Of a DNA stretch of 19,540 nt, positions 6,091-17,564 are shown piece after piece (position 1 is the stretch's first letter; each line of letters opens with the position of its first letter). The position numbers and the translations under genes are program-made. The stretch is from Hyphomicrobiales bacterium (GTDB lineage: Bacteria; Pseudomonadota; Alphaproteobacteria; Rhizobiales; Aestuariivirgaceae), in NCBI GenBank assembly GCA_012032065.1, contig JAAURV010000022.1:1-19540 (forward strand), given 5' to 3'. The notes beneath the pieces are model-generated. The model ran no database searches. It worked only from the letters and a program-made list of their open reading frames with translations, and was not told the origin of the DNA.

Positions 6091-8611
6091 GTGAGCGAAG
6101 CAGTCAATCCCACCTTGGAGGACCTCCGGGAGATTCCGGAGGCTGCGTGGCTGTGGGATGGCGTGCGCGGCCGCATCGTCTGGGCCAACAAGGCGGGCAT
6201 CTCCTATTTCGGCGGCGACTCGCTGTTCGATCTGGTCGACAGGCCCTTCGATTTCCAGGAGCCGGGCGTCGAAAACATCGCCGCCCTCGCCCGCCGCCTG
6301 AAACGGGGACAGGTCGAAAACGCACTGCTCCATTTTCCTTCCGCCGGACACAACGTTCCCGTCTCCTGCCGCTGCATGGTGCATGCCCTGTCCGATGGCA
6401 GGCCCGGCCTTCTCGCGGTCGCCAGCGGCATGGCCGCCGTCAGTGATGTCTCCACCGAAAGTCTTGCCCAGGCATTTGACTTGTTGCCGTCCGCTGCCGC
6501 CTTCATGGGCAAGGAAGGCGCACTCCACCGCCTGAACGCGGCAGCGCTTCTTCTCTTCGGCGCGGGCCAACGCATTTCGCTTGCCGCTCTCCTCGACACT
6601 GCCGAAGCGTCGGCCGATCTCCTGACCAGACTCGAACTCGCCGGAACCGTCAGCGTCATCCGCACCATCCCCGCCCGCATCGGCCCCCGCGAGGTTCGTA
6701 TCACGCTTCGCCGTCTGACCACCGACTCCGCAAGTCCCGCCTACGCGATGGTGCTGATCGACGACGTCACCGACCGCCGCGCCTTGGAGCGCGGCGCGGC
6801 GATGCTGACCGCCCCGTTGCCGCGCGCAGGCGAAGCCGCGCCTCCTTCAAACCCGAATCGCCAAAACAAACCGCAAAGGAGCCGGCGCCTGCTCCGGCAG
6901 CGGAGAAACCGGAGCTCCGCCGCCGCCTAGGAAGCAGCGCGCCCTCGCAATCCTTCCGCCTGTCATAAAAGACGCAGTCGACGGCCATCCCGATGCGTTG
7001 CTCATCGCGCGAGAGGGCGAAGTCGTTTACGCCAATCCGCGCGCCGCAACTTTCCTCGGCTACGAGTCAGCCGAAGCGCTCATCAATGACGACGCGATTC
7101 AAGGCCGCTTCGGCCCGCTCGGCCAATCGATCGCCGCAACCGATGTGACGGCGGAAGGCGGCCGCACCGTGCTCGCCACCATCTCAATGTCCATTGTCCC
7201 CTGGCTCAACGGCCCGGCGCGGCAATTCATGCTGAAGCCGGTCAATCGCCCGGTGGAAGTGACCATCTCGCCGCCGAAGATGTTCGAGATGTTGAAGAGG
7301 ACTCAGGAGCAGATTGTCCCTGCCCCCGATGTAACGCCAGCGCCCGTTCCAACGCCAGCGCCCGTTGGAACAACAGCGCCCGTTCCAACGCCAGCGCCCG
7401 TTGTCGAAGCGCCGCCGACTTCCAACGTGGTGCAACTGCCGCAAGTTCAAGCCGCGCCGCCGCCACCGCCTCATCAACCCGAACCGCGCATCTCGGAAGA
7501 CACGGAACTGCGCGCCGTTCTCGACACCGCCGCCGATGGCATCGTGACCCTCGACCGCGACGGCCGCATCATGACGCTCAGCGCTGGCGCCGAGTCGATC
7601 TTCGGATTCCGCTTGGCCGAAGTCGCAGACAAGCCTTTCGTTGATCTGCTGACACAGGAAAGCCGAAAGGTCGCGCGCGATTACATGGCCGCCCTTCATG
7701 GTCCGGGCATCGCCAGCATCTTCAACGATGGCCGCGAAGTAACGGCTCTAGTGAAACAAGGCGGCACCGTTCCGCTGTTCATGACCATCGGCCGCCTGCA
7801 ATCGCCTGGGTCCACCGCTGCTTACTGCGCGGTCGTGCGCGACATCACCCAGTGGAAGAAAACCGAATCCGAATTGCGCCGCGCCAAGGAAGACGCGGAA
7901 GCCGCAAGCCACCAGAAGTCGGAATTCCTCGCGCGCATCAGCCATGAACTCAGGACCCCGCTCAACGCCATCATGGGATTCTCGGAAGTGATGCGGCTCG
8001 AGCGTTTCGGCAAAATGCCGAACGACAAGTACAAGGGCTACGTCAACGACATTCACGCCAGCGGCGGCCACCTGCTCTCGCTCATCAACGATCTGCTCGA
8101 TCTCTCGAAAGTGGAAGCGGGCCAGCTCGAACTTAATTTCACTTCGGTGAATTTGGGTGATGTCTGCGATCACGCCATGCGCATGCTGCAAGAGTCCGCC
8201 ACCGCCGCGCGCGTCGTCATGCGCAAGGCCATCCCCGCCGATATTCCCAATGTCGTGGCTGACCTTCGCTCGATGCGCCAGGTGTTGATGAATCTCCTGT
8301 CGAACGCCATCAAGTTCACCGATCCCGGCGGACAAGTGATCATCTCGGGATCGACCAATGGCCAGGGCGAATTGACGTTGCGGGTGAAAGACACCGGCAT
8401 CGGCATGAACGCCGATCAATTGCAGGACGCGCTCGAACCCTTCAAGCGCATCGAAACCGAAGGCCGCGAAGCCCCCGGCACCGGCCTCGGCCTGCCCCTC
8501 ACCAAAGCTTTGGCCGAAGCCAACCGAGCCCGCTTCAAAATGTCAAGCGAACCACGCAAAGGAACGCTGGCCGAGATCACCTTCCCGACGACACGGGTCC
8601 TGGCGGATTAA
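6091..8611 (+). CDS. Soluble multi-PAS sensor histidine kinase, PdhS/PleC/DivJ-like, two frameshifts
   Basis: About 840 residues once two frame breaks are repaired. No transmembrane segment is seen, so the kinase is cytosolic. Order: two N-terminal PAS-like domains (about residues 10-95 and 124-230), an Ala/Pro/Lys linker, a third PAS (VYANPRAATFLGY), a Pro-rich linker with an in-frame repeat, a fourth PAS ending VVRDITQWKK, then HisKA with SHELRTPLNAIMGFSEV (phospho-His codon 7943-7945) and HATPase with N box LMNLLSNAIKFT, G1 VKDTGIGM and G2 GTGLGL. The kinase core, including RLERFG and DIHASGGHLL, resembles PdhS/PleC/DivJ cell-cycle kinases that act on DivK; this is similarity, not proof. 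The start is GTG 6091 with GGAG just upstream; GTG 6052 is possible. The frame shifts near 6844 and near 6960; restoring one C in each CC run gives a continuous protein. Confidence 0.8.
7331..7402 (+). repeat. Four tandem 18-bp repeats encoding a (P-T-P-A-P-V) linker
   Basis: Four back-to-back 18-bp units start at 7331, 7349, 7367 and 7385. Units 2 and 4 are identical; unit 1 differs only in its first two bases, and unit 3 in four bases. The length is a multiple of three, so they add six-residue blocks (VTPAPV, PTPAPV, GTTAPV, PTPAPV) to the flexible linker between PAS domains 3 and 4 of the kinase without breaking the frame. Copy-number change would lengthen or shorten the linker. Confidence 0.9.
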
Positions 8612-9008
8612 CGCCAGCGTCCGGGCGTGATCCATTTTTGGTAGGCCCGGCTTTCGAGCCTGTGAAACAGTCGCCAAATCGCGTGGTTTGTGATTCATTC
8701 GTATCACTTCGATAATCGTGGGCGCGATCATGGACGCGGGCGAAGCATGGGTTTTGAGGGCGAAACGGGCACAGATTGGTTTCGCGACGGTGGATCTTGA
8801 TGCGTTGCTGCCCATGGATCACCAAGCGCGACACAGGCCGCCAACCATGTCCCCAAACGCCTGCGAAAAGCCGCGGAAGTAAAACAGGCTCCGAAAAATC
8901 GATTCCTTCAGAAGCTCGAAAGCGGGGAAGAAGGAGGTACTTTTAGCGGCATTTGAGGCGTAATTGGTCTTTCGCGAATTTCCCACGAGCAATCGAGGCG
9001 GCGCCGGA
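8612..9008. other. 397-bp stretch without intact gene between the kinase and persulfide dioxygenase genes
   Basis: Just after the kinase stop, ACGCC (8611-8615) and GGCGT (8624-8628) can form a short stem, followed by TTTTT eight bases later; it is at best a weak terminator for the kinase. The rest contains a broken coding remnant (8730-8956). GAGCCTGT (8656-8663) and ACAGGCTC (8884-8891) are an 8-bp inverted pair, but the right copy sits inside the remnant, so it need not mark element ends. No RNA gene or convincing promoter is seen. Confidence 0.5.
8730..8956 (+). pseudogene. Decayed coding remnant, possibly the N-terminal part of an IS transposase
   Basis: An ATG at 8730 opens a frame with the stretch IGFATVDLDALLPMDHQAR, which resembles the N-terminal region of IS1182/IS5-type transposases (a short acidic-hydrophobic block before an LPxDHxAR motif). 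The frame then fails near 8830. In the next frame the text continues as NHVPKRLRKAAEVKQ and FLQKLESGEEGG to a TGA at 8954-8956. About 75 residues survive of what would be a protein several times longer, and no catalytic DDE region or clear terminal repeats are visible. The transposase assignment rests on one motif only; it may instead be a lost small gene. Confidence 0.3.
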
Positions 9009-9881
9009 TCACACCGGCAGCGTCACCGGTACGCGCAGATAATGCACGCCGTTGCTGTCGGCGGGCGGAAGTTTGCCGGCCCGGATGTTCACCTGGATCG
9101 ACGGCATCAGAAGTGTTGGCGCGGCAAGCGTTGCATCGCGGGCCTCGCGCATCTTGACATAGTCGTCTTCGCTCACGCCGTGGCCCACATGGACATTGTT
9201 GGCCCGCTCCTCGGCGACTGTCGTCTCCCATGCGTAATTCTTGCGCCCGCTCTTCGGCAGATAGTCGTGGCACATGAAAAGCCGCGTTTCAGGTGGCAGC
9301 GACAGGATTTTCTGGATCGAATGAAAAAGTGTCCGCGCATCGCCGCCCGGAAAATCGGCGCGCGCCGTGCCGTAGTCCGGCATGAACATGGTGTCGCCCA
9401 CGAATACGGCATCGCCGACTTTGTAGGAAATGCAGGCCGGCGTGTGTCCCGGCGTCGAGATCACCTCCACCTCCAGCGTTCCGATCGAGAACGTTTCGCC
9501 TTCCTTGAACAGATGATCGAACTCGCTCCCCGTGCCGCTCACGTCGAGCGCGTTGAACACCGGGCGGAAAATCTTCTGCACTTCGCGGATGCGCTCGCCG
9601 ATGCCGACTTTCGCACCGGTCTTGAGCTTGATGTAGGGGGCGCCGGAAAGGTGATCGGCATGGGCATGGGTCTCGAGAACCCAATCGATGCGAAGCCCGA
9701 GCGCTTTCGCCCGCGCCAGCATGGCATCGGCGGATTTGACATCGCCCTTGCCCGAGTTGTGGTCGTAGTCGAGCACGGGGTCCAAGATCGCCGCCGCTTT
9801 CGTTTCCGGATCGGCAACGAGATAACTCACCGTGTTGGTTGGTTCGTCGAAGAACGCTTCGATGAGAGGTGCATTCGGCAT
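9009..9881 (-). CDS. Persulfide dioxygenase-like MBL-fold hydrolase (Blh/ETHE1 type)
   Basis: A 290-residue metallo-beta-lactamase-fold protein. The metal site is visible as THAHADH (residues 71-77), STPGHTPA, FVGDTMF and MCHDY, and the stretch ADFPGGDART is typical of ETHE1-like persulfide dioxygenases and of Blh of the bigR operon. Such enzymes use non-haem iron and O2 to oxidise glutathione persulfide to sulfite and glutathione in the cytosol. The ATG at 9881 has AGGAG eight bases upstream. The gene is divergent from bigR across an 81-bp gap that holds the shared operators, and the rhodanese and permease follow bigR. The alternative reading as a generic glyoxalase-II-like hydrolase is less likely given these neighbours. 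Confidence 0.88.
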   Translation of the reverse strand: MPNAPLIEAFFDEPTNTVSYLVADPETKAAAILDPVLDYDHNSGKGDVKSADAMLARAKALGLRIDWVLETHAHADHLSGAPYIKLKTGAKVGIGERIREVQKIFRPVFNALDVSGTGSEFDHLFKEGETFSIGTLEVEVISTPGHTPACISYKVGDAVFVGDTMFMPDYGTARADFPGGDARTLFHSIQKILSLPPETRLFMCHDYLPKSGRKNYAWETTVAEERANNVHVGHGVSEDDYVKMREARDATLAAPTLLMPSIQVNIRAGKLPPADSNGVHYLRVPVTLPV

Positions 9882-9908
9882 GGCTGGATCTCCTTAGCAC
9901 AATTTCGC

Positions 9909-9952
9909 TTGACTATATATTAGGAATCACTAAATTAGCAATACCTAATTTA
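9909..9952. promoter_or_regulatory. Divergent promoters with two overlapping BigR-type operators
   Basis: TAAATTAG (9931-9938) and CTAATTTA (9945-9952) form a perfect 8-bp inverted repeat with a 6-bp spacer. A second, weaker copy (ATTAG 9919-9923, CTAAAT 9930-9935, also 6-bp spacer) lies 15 bp away, giving alternating TTAG and CTAA half-sites at 9920, 9930, 9935 and 9945. Candidate promoters overlap both: plus strand TTGACT (9909-9914), 16 bp, TAAATT (9931-9936); minus strand TTGCTA (9941-9936), 16 bp, TATATA (9919-9914). A repressor here would shut off both transcripts. The AT-rich palindromes fit a BigR/SqrR-type ArsR-family repressor; binding is inferred. Confidence 0.72.
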
Positions 9953-9962
9953 CAGGCCGCCC

Positions 9963-10277
9963 ATGACAACCCTCCTGATCGACCGCTCGATTGCCGATTT
10001 CGAAGCCCGCGCCGCCGAAGCGGCGGGCATGCTGAAGGCGCTCGCCAACGAGAAGCGCCTGATGATCCTGTGCAAGCTCCTGGAGCGCGGCGAAATGGGG
10101 GTGATGGAGCTGAGCGAGGCTGTCGGTCTCAGCCAGTCGGCGCTCTCGCAGCATCTCGCCAGGATGCGCGAGGAAGGCATCGTGAGTTTCCGGCGCAAGG
10201 CGCAATCGGTTTTCTATCGGATCGCCGGCAAGAACGTGACCCGCATTCTCTCAACCCTCAAGTCCATCTATTGCTGA
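9963..10277 (+). CDS. bigR: ArsR-family persulfide-responsive repressor, BigR/SqrR-like
   Basis: A 104-residue winged-helix protein with the ArsR fold: MLKALANEKRLMILCKLL, the recognition helix LSQSALSQHLARMREEGI, and the wing FRRKAQSVFYRI. It has only two cysteines, Cys37 in the first block and Cys104 as the last residue. The pair matches the two cysteines that BigR and SqrR join through a sulfur bridge when persulfides rise, releasing DNA. The start at ATG 9963 lies about 26 bases after the candidate -10 box and has little Shine-Dalgarno, so the leader is very short. It sits between its probable targets: persulfide dioxygenase on the other strand, and the rhodanese and permease downstream (14-bp gap). 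Autoregulation is expected because the operators lie in its own promoter. Confidence 0.88.
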   Translation: MTTLLIDRSIADFEARAAEAAGMLKALANEKRLMILCKLLERGEMGVMELSEAVGLSQSALSQHLARMREEGIVSFRRKAQSVFYRIAGKNVTRILSTLKSIYC

Positions 10278-10290
10278 AAGGAAATCCGCC

Positions 10291-10812
10291 ATGTCCCTCC
10301 CCCACATCTCGCCCGCCAAGGCCAGGGAACTCCTGCAAGGCGGCGCCGTGCTCGTCGATATCCGCGACATTGACGAACATGCGCGCGAACGCATTGCAGC
10401 CGCGCGCAACATGCCGGTGTCGAAACTCTGCGAGGGCGCCGTCGGCGAAGGTCATGCGGCCATCGTGTTCCACTGCAAAAGCGGCAACCGCACCCGCATG
10501 AATGCGCCGCTGCTCGCAAAGGCGGCACAGGTCGATGCCTACATTCTCGATGGCGGCATTGAGGCCTGGAAGAAGGCGGGGCTTCCCGTCGTTCTCGATA
10601 CCAAGAAGCCCATCGAAATCATACGCCAGGTGCAGATCGCGGCGGGTTCGCTAGCGTTCCTGGGCGCGGTGCTGGGTTACGCGGTTCATCCCGGCTTCTA
10701 TGCACTCTCGGGTGCGGTGGGCGCCGGCCTCATGTTCGCCGGCGTGACCGGCACTTGCGCCATGGCGAGCCTGCTCAAACACATGCCTTGGAACCTCGCC
10801 GCGGCAGCGTGA
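10291..10812 (+). CDS. Rhodanese domain fused to DUF2892 membrane domain
   Basis: A 173-residue two-part protein. Residues about 5-100 form a single rhodanese domain with VLVDIRDIDEH and the active loop HCKSGNRT, with catalytic Cys62. Residues about 112-168 form two membrane helices of the DUF2892 type, ending in the conserved stretch TGTCAMASLLKHMPWN. It should carry a persulfide on Cys62 and pass sulfane sulfur between donors such as glutathione persulfide and acceptors, anchored at the inner membrane. AAAGGAAA lies 8-9 bases before the ATG. The stop overlaps the permease start (TGATG, 10810-10814), so the two are translationally coupled. This fusion is a common member of bigR-type clusters. 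The rhodanese fold is certain; the exact acceptor is not known. Confidence 0.9.
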   Translation: MSLPHISPAKARELLQGGAVLVDIRDIDEHARERIAAARNMPVSKLCEGAVGEGHAAIVFHCKSGNRTRMNAPLLAKAAQVDAYILDGGIEAWKKAGLPVVLDTKKPIEIIRQVQIAAGSLAFLGAVLGYAVHPGFYALSGAVGAGLMFAGVTGTCAMASLLKHMPWNLAAAA

Positions 10813-11591
10813 TGCAGGATTTTCTCTCAGTCCTTTCGGGCGGGTTCGTCGGTTTCGTACTGGGATTGGTGGGCGGCGGCGGCTCGATCATTGCGGTGCC
10901 GCTGTTGCTCTATCTCGTCGGCATTCCGGCGGCCCACACGGCCATCGGCACCAGTGCCGTTGCCGTCTCGCTCAGCGCCTTTGCGAACCTGATCAACCAG
11001 GCGCGAAGCGGACTGGTGAAATGGCCCTGCGCCGCGGCTTTCGCAGCGAGCGGCGTGTTTGGCACCATCATCGGTTCCTACGCAGCCCTGCAACTGCCAG
11101 GCGCCAGGCTCGTTGCCCTTTTCGGCGCATTGATGATCGGCGTCGGCGTGCTCATGCTGCTGCGCAAGGACGCGGAGGGCGATCCCAATGTGCGGCTCAC
11201 GCTGAAAACGGCGAAATCCATGCTACCCTGGCTCATTCCGGCAGGACTCATGGTGGGAACCCTTTCGGGCTTCTTCGGGATTGGCGGCGGATTCCTAATC
11301 GTGCCCGCGCTGATATTTGCTACGGGCATGCCGATCCGCAATGCGATCGCCACGTCGCTCGTCGCCATCGTCGTGTTCGGCGCGGCAACAGCGGCGAATT
11401 ATGCCTATGCCGGCGAAGTGGATTGGAACCTGGCCGGCTTCTTTGTGGGCGGCGGAATTGCTGGCGGCATTGCGGGCACCTTTGCCGGCAAGGCGCTCTC
11501 GGGTCACAAAGCGGCACTGCAACTGGTGTTCGCGCTGTTCGTCATCGCGACGGGTGTCTATGTGATCTACAAGGCCGTAGCCTCGGCTTAG
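10812..11591 (+). CDS. TauE/SafE family (DUF81) sulfur-compound permease
   Basis: A 259-residue, very hydrophobic protein with about eight membrane helices in two homologous halves, each beginning with a glycine-rich motif: FVLGLVGGGGSIIAVPLLLY (residues about 15-34) and TLSGFFGIGGGFLIVPALIF (about 155-175). These paired G-rich segments define the TauE/SafE family, which moves sulfite, sulfoacetate or related sulfur anions across the inner membrane. In a bigR-type cluster it probably exports sulfite made by persulfide oxidation; this is inferred from context. The ATG at 10812 overlaps the rhodanese stop; an upstream extension inside the rhodanese gene is a shadow. Its stop overlaps the stop of the convergent acetyltransferase by 4 bases (11588-11591), so the two transcripts run into each other with no terminator. 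Confidence 0.9.
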   Translation: MQDFLSVLSGGFVGFVLGLVGGGGSIIAVPLLLYLVGIPAAHTAIGTSAVAVSLSAFANLINQARSGLVKWPCAAAFAASGVFGTIIGSYAALQLPGARLVALFGALMIGVGVLMLLRKDAEGDPNVRLTLKTAKSMLPWLIPAGLMVGTLSGFFGIGGGFLIVPALIFATGMPIRNAIATSLVAIVVFGAATAANYAYAGEVDWNLAGFFVGGGIAGGIAGTFAGKALSGHKAALQLVFALFVIATGVYVIYKAVASA

Positions 11592-12043
11592 ATTTCCCGC
11601 GTGAAAAACACGCTGTTGGGATCGAGCTTGTAGTCACCGAAAGGCGCGCATTCGATAAAGCCGAATGACTTGTAGAGTTGAACCGCTGGGCAAAGTAGCC
11701 GAGGAACCGGTTTCGAGCTGAGACGTCTCAGCCTCTTGGCGCGCGAGGTTTCGATCATGTGGTTGAGGATCGCGCTGCCGACACCTTTCCGCCGCGCGGC
11801 TTCCGCCGTGTGCATCGACTTCACTTCGCCATGACCGGCCTCGATCTCCTTTACAGCGCCCACTCCCATCAGCGTGTCGCCTTCCCAAGCCGCCCAGAAA
11901 TCCACATCCGGCGATTTGAGCCGCGACACATCGAACACATGCGCGCTGCCGGGCGGCGTAACCTCATGGCATTTGGCGAAGTGATAATGGAGCAGGACAA
12001 GTACGCGCTCGTCGTTGAGGTCGCCGGAGATGATGCGAAGCAT
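11588..12043 (-). CDS. GNAT family acetyltransferase (YsnE-like) with a scrambled internal segment
   Basis: A 151-residue GNAT protein starting at ATG 12043 (MLRIISGDLND), with AAGGGA upstream; two further upstream ATGs are less likely. Motifs are DFWAAWEGDTLMGVGAVKEI, VKSMHTAEAARRKGVGSAIL (acetyl-CoA loop RRKGVG) and VQLYKSFGF. Between them the family has a conserved LSLETGS-xxx-F-x-PA block, but the frame reads LSSKPVPRLLCPA. The expected residues LETGSSAT are present in another frame (about 11692-11720): one base is missing at its start and two at its end, so the total of three leaves the rest in frame. The gene thus looks intact while about ten residues are wrong, probably by sequencing error. 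The acetyl acceptor is unknown. It converges on the permease with a 4-base overlap. Confidence 0.82.
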   Translation of the reverse strand: MLRIISGDLNDERVLVLLHYHFAKCHEVTPPGSAHVFDVSRLKSPDVDFWAAWEGDTLMGVGAVKEIEAGHGEVKSMHTAEAARRKGVGSAILNHMIETSRAKRLRRLSSKPVPRLLCPAVQLYKSFGFIECAPFGDYKLDPNSVFFTREI

Positions 12044-12160
12044 GGGGGCTTCCCTTAGCGCGAACCTCGCCATTCCCCAATACCGTCGCCGGATGGCAAT
12101 CACGGCTGCTGAGTAATCTTTCAGTCCAAACGTTGTTCATCGTGCCAGCCTTCCCGTAGA
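12044..12160. other. Upstream spacer of the acetyltransferase, no feature seen
   Basis: Apart from the ribosome-binding site of the minus-strand acetyltransferase (12044-12056), no promoter, hairpin or coding remnant is convincing here. It ends at the first arm of the inverted repeat element. Confidence 0.4.
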
Positions 12161-12436
12161 CGTCATTCCAGCCAGGCGATGCGAAGCATCGCGCGAGCTG
12201 GAACCCAGCTTTTGCGAACGCGCATGAGATCGAAAAAAATCATGAGAGCATGACAGAGGCGATCCTTCGTGAATCCCGGATCAAGTCATGGAAGCGGCAA
12301 TGGAAGATTGAACTGATCGAGACGTTGAACCCGGACTGTATCGATCTTTCGGACAATCTTATCCACCGGCCTGCAAACTGAAGCGAAGCTGGGTTCCAGC
12401 TCGCGCGATGCTGCGCATCGCTTGGCTGGAATGACG
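12161..12436. mobile_element. REPIN-like element: two 51-bp inverted hairpin arms around a GIY-YIG nuclease remnant
   Basis: The arm at 12161-12211 and the arm at 12386-12436 are reverse complements with two mismatches in 51 bases. Each arm is itself a nested hairpin: TTCCAGC and GCTGGAA as outer stem (12166-12172 with 12197-12203; 12394-12400 with 12425-12431) and GCGATGC and GCATCGC as inner stem (12176-12182 with 12186-12192; 12405-12411 with 12415-12421), with 3-nt apical loops. Both mismatches between arms fall in unpaired positions (apical loop and 3-nt bulge), so all stems remain perfect. The 174-bp core holds the end of a GIY-YIG nuclease gene whose stop lies 4 bp before the right arm. 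No target duplication is evident. Similar palindromes occur dispersed in alphaproteobacterial genomes; mobility is inferred. Confidence 0.75.
12241..12381 (+). pseudogene. GIY-YIG nuclease, C-terminal remnant
   Basis: The frame reads HESMTEAILRESRIKSW followed by KRQWKIELIETLNPDCIDL and ends at TGA 12379-12381. It matches the C-terminal half of small bacterial GIY-YIG nucleases (family pattern: HE-x2-x-AI-x-RE-x-x-IK-x-W-x-R-x-WK-x-x-LIE-x-x-NP-x-W-x-DL), including the conserved Arg-Glu pair. The N-terminal half with the GIY and YIG strands and the catalytic Arg and Tyr is missing; the frame runs instead into the left hairpin arm at about 12211-12240. Only about 45 of about 95 residues remain, so it cannot be an active nuclease. 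It sits exactly between the two inverted arms, which suggests an internally deleted copy of a larger element. Confidence 0.72.
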
Positions 12437-12873
12437 GTGTTGGGGGTGTCACTACTCCCCGCGCAATAATATTGCGCATTTTCTCTTGTCATGATTCCTT
12501 CCTTGCGCAAGGCAACGTCATCTGTCATAAGGAATTAGGACAGTGACGCTGTCCTATTAGGGTGATTTTGAGAGATTGAGGCACCGGATGTTCCGGATTT
12601 CGGCCAAAAACTCCAAGAAAACGACGGCGGATAATGCCGCCGCCACCCTTTGCGCGGCCCGGGTCAACGCCACAAAACGTAAGTAAGGCAGGCTCGGACA
12701 CCGCAAAACGGCGGCACCGGGTTTGATCCGAAGGCGGGTCTCACGGCCACCCCAAGGCCCACCCTTAAGATCGAAAACGGCACGCCAGACCCAACCACAC
12801 CGCCCGCCGGTTTCCGGCGTCGGCATGTGGTTGTGGACATGATAGGTTGAGGACGACACGAAGGACGATCGCC
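12437..12873. other. Long leader region of gltB without a supported gene
   Basis: This 437-bp stretch holds several palindromes but no convincing gene. GCGCAATAATATTGCGC (12461-12477) is a perfect palindrome followed by ATTTTCTCTT. TAGGACAG-N5-CTGTCCTA lies at 12536-12556. CCGGA-TGT-TCCGG lies at 12584-12596, and CGCCGG-TTT-CCGGCG at 12805-12819, close to gltB. A 100-codon open frame exists on the minus strand (12557-12859), but it resembles no family I know and would start 15 bp from gltB. A clear gltB promoter could not be picked; a sigma-54-like site was considered and rejected. The gltB ribosome-binding site AAGGA is at 12861-12865. Confidence 0.5.
12536..12556. repeat. Perfect 8-bp inverted repeat (TAGGACAG-N5-CTGTCCTA)
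   Basis: TAGGACAG (12536-12543) and CTGTCCTA (12549-12556) are perfect reverse complements around TGACG. It could be a small REP-type palindrome or a repressor site; there is no T-run after it, so it is not a terminator. It lies about 320 bp before gltB. Confidence 0.6.
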
Positions 12874-17525
<4,652 letters not shown>

Positions 17526-17536
17526 CCATCGGCGTC

Positions 17537-17544
17537 AAAAGGAG
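17537..17544 (+). other. Orphan Shine-Dalgarno-like sequence (AAAAGGAG) after gltB
   Basis: A strong ribosome-binding sequence stands 12 bases after the gltB stop, but no ATG follows within range; the only start nearby is a GTG at 17551 that opens no recognisable gene. In many relatives gltD follows gltB closely, so this may be the original gltD binding site, cut off when the toxin-antitoxin module was inserted. This is an inference from position. Confidence 0.35.
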
Positions 17545-17564
17545 CGCCTAGTGGTTGCTGCCGC

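Noticed and set aside
7331..7402. Tandem 18-bp repeats as a CRISPR or mobile repeat
   Set aside because: The units are contiguous without spacers, in frame inside the kinase, and encode a Pro/Ala linker.
8656..8891. 8-bp inverted pair GAGCCTGT / ACAGGCTC as the ends of a 236-bp MITE
   Set aside because: The match is short, the right copy lies inside the protein-like remnant, and no target duplication flanks it; chance is likely.
12461..12477. GCGCAATAATATTGCGC followed by ATTTTCTCTT as a terminator
   Set aside because: No plus-strand gene ends nearby except the nuclease remnant, and the T-tract is interrupted; kept only as a palindrome in the region note.
12712..12726. Sigma-54-like site (GGCAC-N-TTGA) upstream of gltB
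   Set aside because: The -24 GG is present, but the -12 element reads GA rather than the invariant GC, so it would not be recognised.
12557..12859. 100-codon minus-strand frame in the gltB leader
   Set aside because: No recognisable motif, no good ribosome-binding site, and it would begin 15 bp from gltB on the opposite strand; too weak to call a gene.
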